Source: Clostridia bacterium (GTDB lineage Bacteria; Bacillota; Clostridia; HGM11514). From it: a DNA stretch of 8,304 bases. The notes beneath the pieces are model-generated. The model was not told where the DNA came from. It did not search any database and was given only the letters and a program-made list of their open reading frames with translations. Where the stretch lies: the NCBI GenBank assembly GCA_900757255.1, contig CAAENE010000206.1:1-8304 (forward strand), written 5' to 3'. Each line of letters opens with the position of its first letter. Position 1 is the stretch's first letter. The translations under genes and the position numbers were made by a program. This document shows positions 6,101 to 8,304 of this stretch, piece by piece.

Positions 6101-8304
6101 AGGAAGGTGATACCCAATTCCAGTGGTACATTTCTGACAGCAGAAACGGCCCATATACCGCTATTCCGGGCGCGACTGAAAAAATATACAATACAGTCAG
6201 CGACCAGATGGGCAAATATCTGAAGGTTGCAATCACACCAGTTGTAAAAGCAAACGGGACAAAAGGGCCGACAGTTGAATCGAATCCATTGCTGATCAAA
6301 TGGAAATTATCCTGGTCGGATGAATTCGACTATACTGCTGTAGATGGTTTAGACCCGAACTTTACAAAAGATTGGGTATCTGCAAATCAGTCTTATCAAG
6401 GCTGGATCGACAGCGGACGCTGGCCGAAAAATGTAGAGGTCAGCAACGGCACCCTGAAGCTGAAACAGTATAAGGAAGACCCGCCTCTGGAAGGGCAAAA
6501 ATGGTCAGCTGGTTCAGTATGGACCAAGGATACATATGGTTACGGCATGTATGAAGCAAAATATAAATATGCTCCTGCCACTGGCCTGAATCAATCCTTC
6601 TGGCTGATGACTCCGGGCGGATATATGCAGAAAAACGGCTATGAAATTGATATCAACGAGGGGCATTACCCAAGCAGCATTCATACCAATCTGCATTGGA
6701 TGGATGATGAGGGCAAGCATCAATCGACATCAATTGCCTATGCAATTCCGGGCGTTGCGGATATGAGCGAAGATTACCATATCTTTAATATGGACTGGAA
6801 TGAAAATGAAATCGTTCTGTATGCAGACGGAGTTGAGTACAGACGCCTTCCGAACAATGTTGCACGCGCCGAAAAAATGGGAGCCAACATTTATTTCTCA
6901 GAAGCAGTTCTGCGCTGGGCAGGAGAGGCAACAGACGCAATTGACGGTTCGATCATGGAAGTGGATTATGTCCGGTACTACCAGCTGTATGATGAATCCT
7001 TTATCGATACCGACCCGCTTGCAGATGTAATCAATAAGGCAAATAAAACGATAGAGACTTCTAAAGTAGGAAATACAGTAGCTTGTTATCCGAGACAGGC
7101 AAGCTTTGATACACTGCAGGGAGTTATAGATGAAGCACAGGCTGTTTTAGATAATGATGCGCATACCAAGGAGCAGGTAAATAACGCTTACAATTCTTTA
7201 AATGCAGCGTTAGATACTTTCTATTCGGGAATGGTAGCGCAGGGAAGTATTAGTACAACGAACTCACCAGTATATATTCCGGAATACTTTGATAAGGACA
7301 TTGCAATTTATCAATCGGCATTAACAAACGATGATCTGGAGATTAAGATTAAGCCCAACAGTGCCAATGGTCTGGACAAAGCTATCGAAATAACATACCC
7401 GGCAATCATCGGAAGAGTGCAGACGAGTGTAACAGTTACATTGAACGCTGGAACATCATTTACCGGTGTTCCTGATGAACAAGGTTATGTAACTATCAAA
7501 ATACCAAAATTAGAACAGAAATTAGATATCGAAGTTCCCGGAACAGTATCTTATATCATGGACATGGGAGATTTGAGTGTTAGCAGCAATGCAGTCCGAG
7601 TTGCAATTAAAGGTATTTCAGGAAAAGATGTTGGATTTGTCAAAAACGGAGAATTCACAAAAATCGTAGACTATATTAATACTGATAATGCAAGTGAGGC
7701 GCAATCAGCTGTAGTTATGAACTCCATGGCATTGTCTAATACGATCAAAGAAGATACTGTTATTTGGGCCAGAACGATTTCTCCCATTATCTTGTATGAG
7801 GAGAAGCATCATGAAACTGATGGGCCTGTCATCGGAGGCAACCCCAACCCGCCATACTACCCAGACGAAAAACCATCGCCCAGTCCAAGTGAAGAACCAA
7901 CAGTATCCCCAAGTACAGAACCAACAAATAACCCAGTAGACTTTAAAGACATAAAAGATCACTGGGCAGAAAAAGAAATCGTAGAGCTGGCAGAACAAGA
8001 TATCATAAAAGGTGTGACAGAAGACGAGTTCATGCCCGATAAATCAATTACCCGGGCTGAGTTTACTGCGTTGATCGTTAGAACCTTAGGACTGGAATTA
8101 GCAGACTACAAAAACGGGTTCAATGATGTGAAAGAGACTGACTGGTTCGCACAAGAAATACAGACAGCATTGGAGAACAGAATCATATCAAAGGATGAAA
8201 TGTTCCGTCCCAACGACACCATGACCAGAGAAGAGATGACCAAGGTGATGGTGGAGGCGCTGAAAAATGCAACAGGAGAAGAAGATCTCGAAAAAGCAGA
8301 CCTG
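3163..8304 (+). CDS. Giant secreted S-layer-anchored multimodular GH16 glycoside hydrolase (3' end outside window)
   Basis: The reading frame is open from ATG 3163 to the window end: 1714 codons, roughly 190 kDa so far. The start is fixed by AAAGGAGG (3147-3154, 8-nt spacer) and by a signal peptide: Lys-containing N-terminus, hydrophobic core about 10-32, likely cleavage after ANA at residue 36. Modules in order: golvesin/xanthan-lyase-type beta module (37-164); PSPEPS linker; a second one (179-323); PEPSPE linker; jelly-roll-like module (347-562) opening with DVDFDD and closing with LYLDNVKVE; PSPSPSPEE linker; third golvesin-type module (584-730); three Ig/AIR9-like repeats (735-1046); GH16 catalytic domain (1049-1275); FIVAR-like helical module (1284-1358); unassigned beta-rich module (1362-1552); Pro/Ser linker; SLH repeats from 1592. 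It should be exported, held on the wall by SLH repeats, and cleave a beta-glucan, galactan or related polysaccharide. The exact substrate cannot be read from sequence. Divergent from the AraC-type gene, its likely regulator. I checked the whole frame by translation and found no stop or frameshift. Confidence 0.93.
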   Translation, partial: MSKTTNYKNLALCMAIILLVNIFAGFGTMPFLNANAETTEYLVDITDTNYSQTGSWSESGLAGHDGPGNPKSKWSTTADSTASFSFPSELAAGTYNVYYYQTSENTEQKLEVNGEDAGYTKTWPVGWYKVGSYEFTGNGGEGVVITRLSSGYARATAIKYVLASTEEPSPEPSTEPKLEQIIPFFGSEDYLEAYMPIDPDANYAQAKEKVYTTTTRAAGIEKHADKYYVMNAASQTSWLTAEFPVNTAGQYDLYYLIPFTNNDNDTNSKITVNGEETTFNMQQTPGWYKIGTYTLTDKLSLKLEGLTVGKNLRMDAVKLVEFDPDATPEPSLEPSPEVTPSAESGQKTFMDVDFDDLAVDAKPEGWNNSAANNGAITLSWGAKELKSAEDKSLWMKQDGGTQQMVVAPAFSEAGTGENLVFSFDLMHKSLGSTPLSSKTSVIIRNKANAAMINFDLRLNKNKDGLELLYFSGSSSAKQLESNRKFEFDKWYTFQVLANTVTQKYDLYIYENGEVIDGFKGAALGKTAIAANDCNFNAFNLYINAVDTGVAELYLDNVKVENNPSFIKPELPEILPSPSPSPEEGVYYIDSSDKEPRFQFVSLDGELGDTGVSSTGNVSYDGDHRYTDAANFYGIWHFDEIPSGIYEIYYHFPLKHETNVDAADITVDDKNGTVVTETYNMKSVETGTWQKIGGQYTLMSANPGYLKVQKKYPEASGMIRMDAVKLVMVSAIPVPPRADNIDISGILKPGQILTGSYEYVNDTGYKEAGSIKKWYSSDKNDESAVWTEIGTGDTYTLQTKDAGKYIKYEVTPKADTTDAALATGETVSCVLGPIPDGDKKPVASNINIEGSLIHYLTLTATYEYSDVNRDPEGETSYQWYRGDSKDNVTTPIIGASGTAKQGDKITYTLTEEDIGKYIRIGITPKNSVSNGDEAFSAVKGAIKEMPSDIQPNAISPVIIGAGATDRELTAGYRYAHPYSLEEGDTQFQWYISDSRNGPYTAIPGATEKIYNTVSDQMGKYLKVAITPVVKANGTKGPTVESNPLLIKWKLSWSDEFDYTAVDGLDPNFTKDWVSANQSYQGWIDSGRWPKNVEVSNGTLKLKQYKEDPPLEGQKWSAGSVWTKDTYGYGMYEAKYKYAPATGLNQSFWLMTPGGYMQKNGYEIDINEGHYPSSIHTNLHWMDDEGKHQSTSIAYAIPGVADMSEDYHIFNMDWNENEIVLYADGVEYRRLPNNVARAEKMGANIYFSEAVLRWAGEATDAIDGSIMEVDYVRYYQLYDESFIDTDPLADVINKANKTIETSKVGNTVACYPRQASFDTLQGVIDEAQAVLDNDAHTKEQVNNAYNSLNAALDTFYSGMVAQGSISTTNSPVYIPEYFDKDIAIYQSALTNDDLEIKIKPNSANGLDKAIEITYPAIIGRVQTSVTVTLNAGTSFTGVPDEQGYVTIKIPKLEQKLDIEVPGTVSYIMDMGDLSVSSNAVRVAIKGISGKDVGFVKNGEFTKIVDYINTDNASEAQSAVVMNSMALSNTIKEDTVIWARTISPIILYEEKHHETDGPVIGGNPNPPYYPDEKPSPSPSEEPTVSPSTEPTNNPVDFKDIKDHWAEKEIVELAEQDIIKGVTEDEFMPDKSITRAEFTALIVRTLGLELADYKNGFNDVKETDWFAQEIQTALENRIISKDEMFRPNDTMTREEMTKVMVEALKNATGEEDLEKADL
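3271..5352 (+). repeat. Three homologous golvesin-type beta modules in the GH16 protein (3271-3654, 3697-4131, 4912-5352)
   Basis: The modules at residues 37-164, 179-323 and 584-730 share the same order of landmarks. A GxYxxYY strand comes first (GTYNVYYY, GQYDLYYL, GIYEIYYH). Next is a WYKxGxY-type turn (GWYKVGSYEF, GWYKIGTYTL, TWQKIGGQYTL). Last is a final strand with the consensus RMDAVKLV (ARATAIKYV in the first, exact in the second and third). These landmarks fit the golvesin C-terminal/xanthan-lyase-type domain, thought to be an accessory or carbohydrate-binding module. The third copy is separated from the others by the jelly-roll-like module (4201-4848). Conservation is at protein level, not as long DNA repeats. 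Confidence 0.65.
5365..6300 (+). repeat. Three Ig/AIR9-like repeats preceding the GH16 domain (5365-5667, 5674-5991, 5995-6300)
   Basis: Each unit of about 100 residues has an opening strand, then a LTGSYEY, LTATYEY or LTAGYRY strand, a WY pair (KKWYSSDK, YQWYRGDS, FQWYISDS) and a GKYIKYEVTP, GKYIRIGITP or GKYLKVAITP strand. This matches bacterial Ig-like repeats of the AIR9 type, used as rigid spacers in surface proteins. They place the catalytic domain at a distance from the accessory modules. Confidence 0.7.
6307..6987 (+). other. GH16 catalytic domain of the large surface protein
   Basis: The domain opens with LSWSDEFD, the usual first strand of GH16. It continues with WPKNVEVSNGTLKLKQ, WSAGSVWTKDTYGYGMYEAKYKYAP and SFWLM, and ends with IMEVDYVRYYQ. 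The active site is EIDINE at 6643-6660: Glu1161 (nucleophile), Asp1163 and Glu1166 (acid/base). This is the ExDxxE (beta-bulge) form that GH16 laminarinases, agarases and carrageenases share. Asn replaces the usual hydrophobic residue before the second Glu. All catalytic residues are present, so activity is expected. Subfamily and substrate are not assigned. Confidence 0.9.
7012..7236 (+). other. FIVAR-like helical module after the GH16 domain
   Basis: Residues 1284-1358 form a predicted helical bundle with the pattern L..VI.KA, CYPRQASFDTLQGVIDEAQAVLDN and TKEQVNNAYNSLNAALDTF. This spacing matches FIVAR-type domains, common in cell-wall-anchored glycosidases and adhesins and thought to be stalk or sugar-binding modules. 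The first helix is irregular, so the assignment is moderate. Confidence 0.6.
7936..8262 (+). other. Two S-layer homology (SLH) repeats; third cut by window end
   Basis: SLH1 (residues 1592-1644) has FKDIKDHWAEKEI, a MPDKSITRAEFTALIVRTLGL tail and an intact TRAE motif (1630-1633). SLH2 (1653-1700) has FNDVKETDWFAQEI, FRPNDTMTREEMTKVMVEAL and TREE (1688-1691). SLH triplets bind pyruvylated secondary cell-wall polymer and hold S-layer-associated enzymes on the surface. A third repeat is expected just past 8304. A PSPSPSEEP/PTVSPSTEPT linker (7819-7935) joins this anchor to the rest. Confidence 0.92.

Noticed and set aside
3924..7998. Several minus-strand open frames of 62-153 codons (3924-4115, 4197-4658, 5471-5659, 6078-6299, 6514-6723, 7705-7998) and one plus-strand frame (6800-7030)
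   Set aside because: All lie inside the continuous multimodular GH16 frame in other phases. They look like shadows, with low-complexity or implausible protein sequences.

Overview
The window looks like chromosomal DNA from a Gram-positive clostridial-type Firmicute, possibly a gut or anaerobic polysaccharide degrader. The signs are strong AAAGGAGG-type ribosome binding sites, moderate-to-low GC, Pro/Ser/Glu/Thr linkers of the PSPEPS kind, an S-layer-homology (SLH) cell-wall anchor, and a clostridial-style FtsH. The species cannot be named from the sequence alone.

Left part (1-2160), plus strand: the 3' end of an ftsH-type membrane AAA+ zinc protease (M41 peptidase domain only; the ATPase part lies upstream) is followed after 21 bp by a complete cardiolipin synthase gene (two HKD phospholipase-D motifs, two N-terminal membrane segments). 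The pair reads as a membrane-maintenance transcription unit. It is closed by a perfect 11-bp stem hairpin that probably terminates transcription from both sides.

Middle (2160-2270): a short intergenic stretch built of repeats. It holds two copies of a 19-bp motif, two exact copies of an 18-bp motif and a 14-bp-stem hairpin. The inner 18-bp copy contains the stop codon of the next gene.

Right part (2265-8304): an AraC-family regulator on the minus strand is divergent from a very large open reading frame on the plus strand. That frame starts at 3163 and stays open for 1714 codons to the window end. It encodes a secreted, surface-anchored, multimodular glycoside hydrolase family 16 (GH16) enzyme. 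Module order: signal peptide, two golvesin/xanthan-lyase-type beta modules, a jelly-roll-like module, a third golvesin-type module, three Ig/AIR9-like repeats, the GH16 catalytic domain with an ExDxxE active site, a FIVAR-like helical module, an unassigned beta-rich module, a Pro/Ser linker and at least two SLH repeats (the third is cut by the window end). The 118-bp divergent intergenic region carries a perfect 8-bp dyad with arms 21 bp apart, whose arms overlap -10-like hexamers facing both ways. A reasonable model is that the AraC protein senses a sugar and controls both itself and the surface hydrolase, a small polysaccharide-utilisation locus. The regulation and the substrate are inference. 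I see no RNA gene, CRISPR array, transposase or phage gene, and no gene-free stretch longer than about 150 bp.
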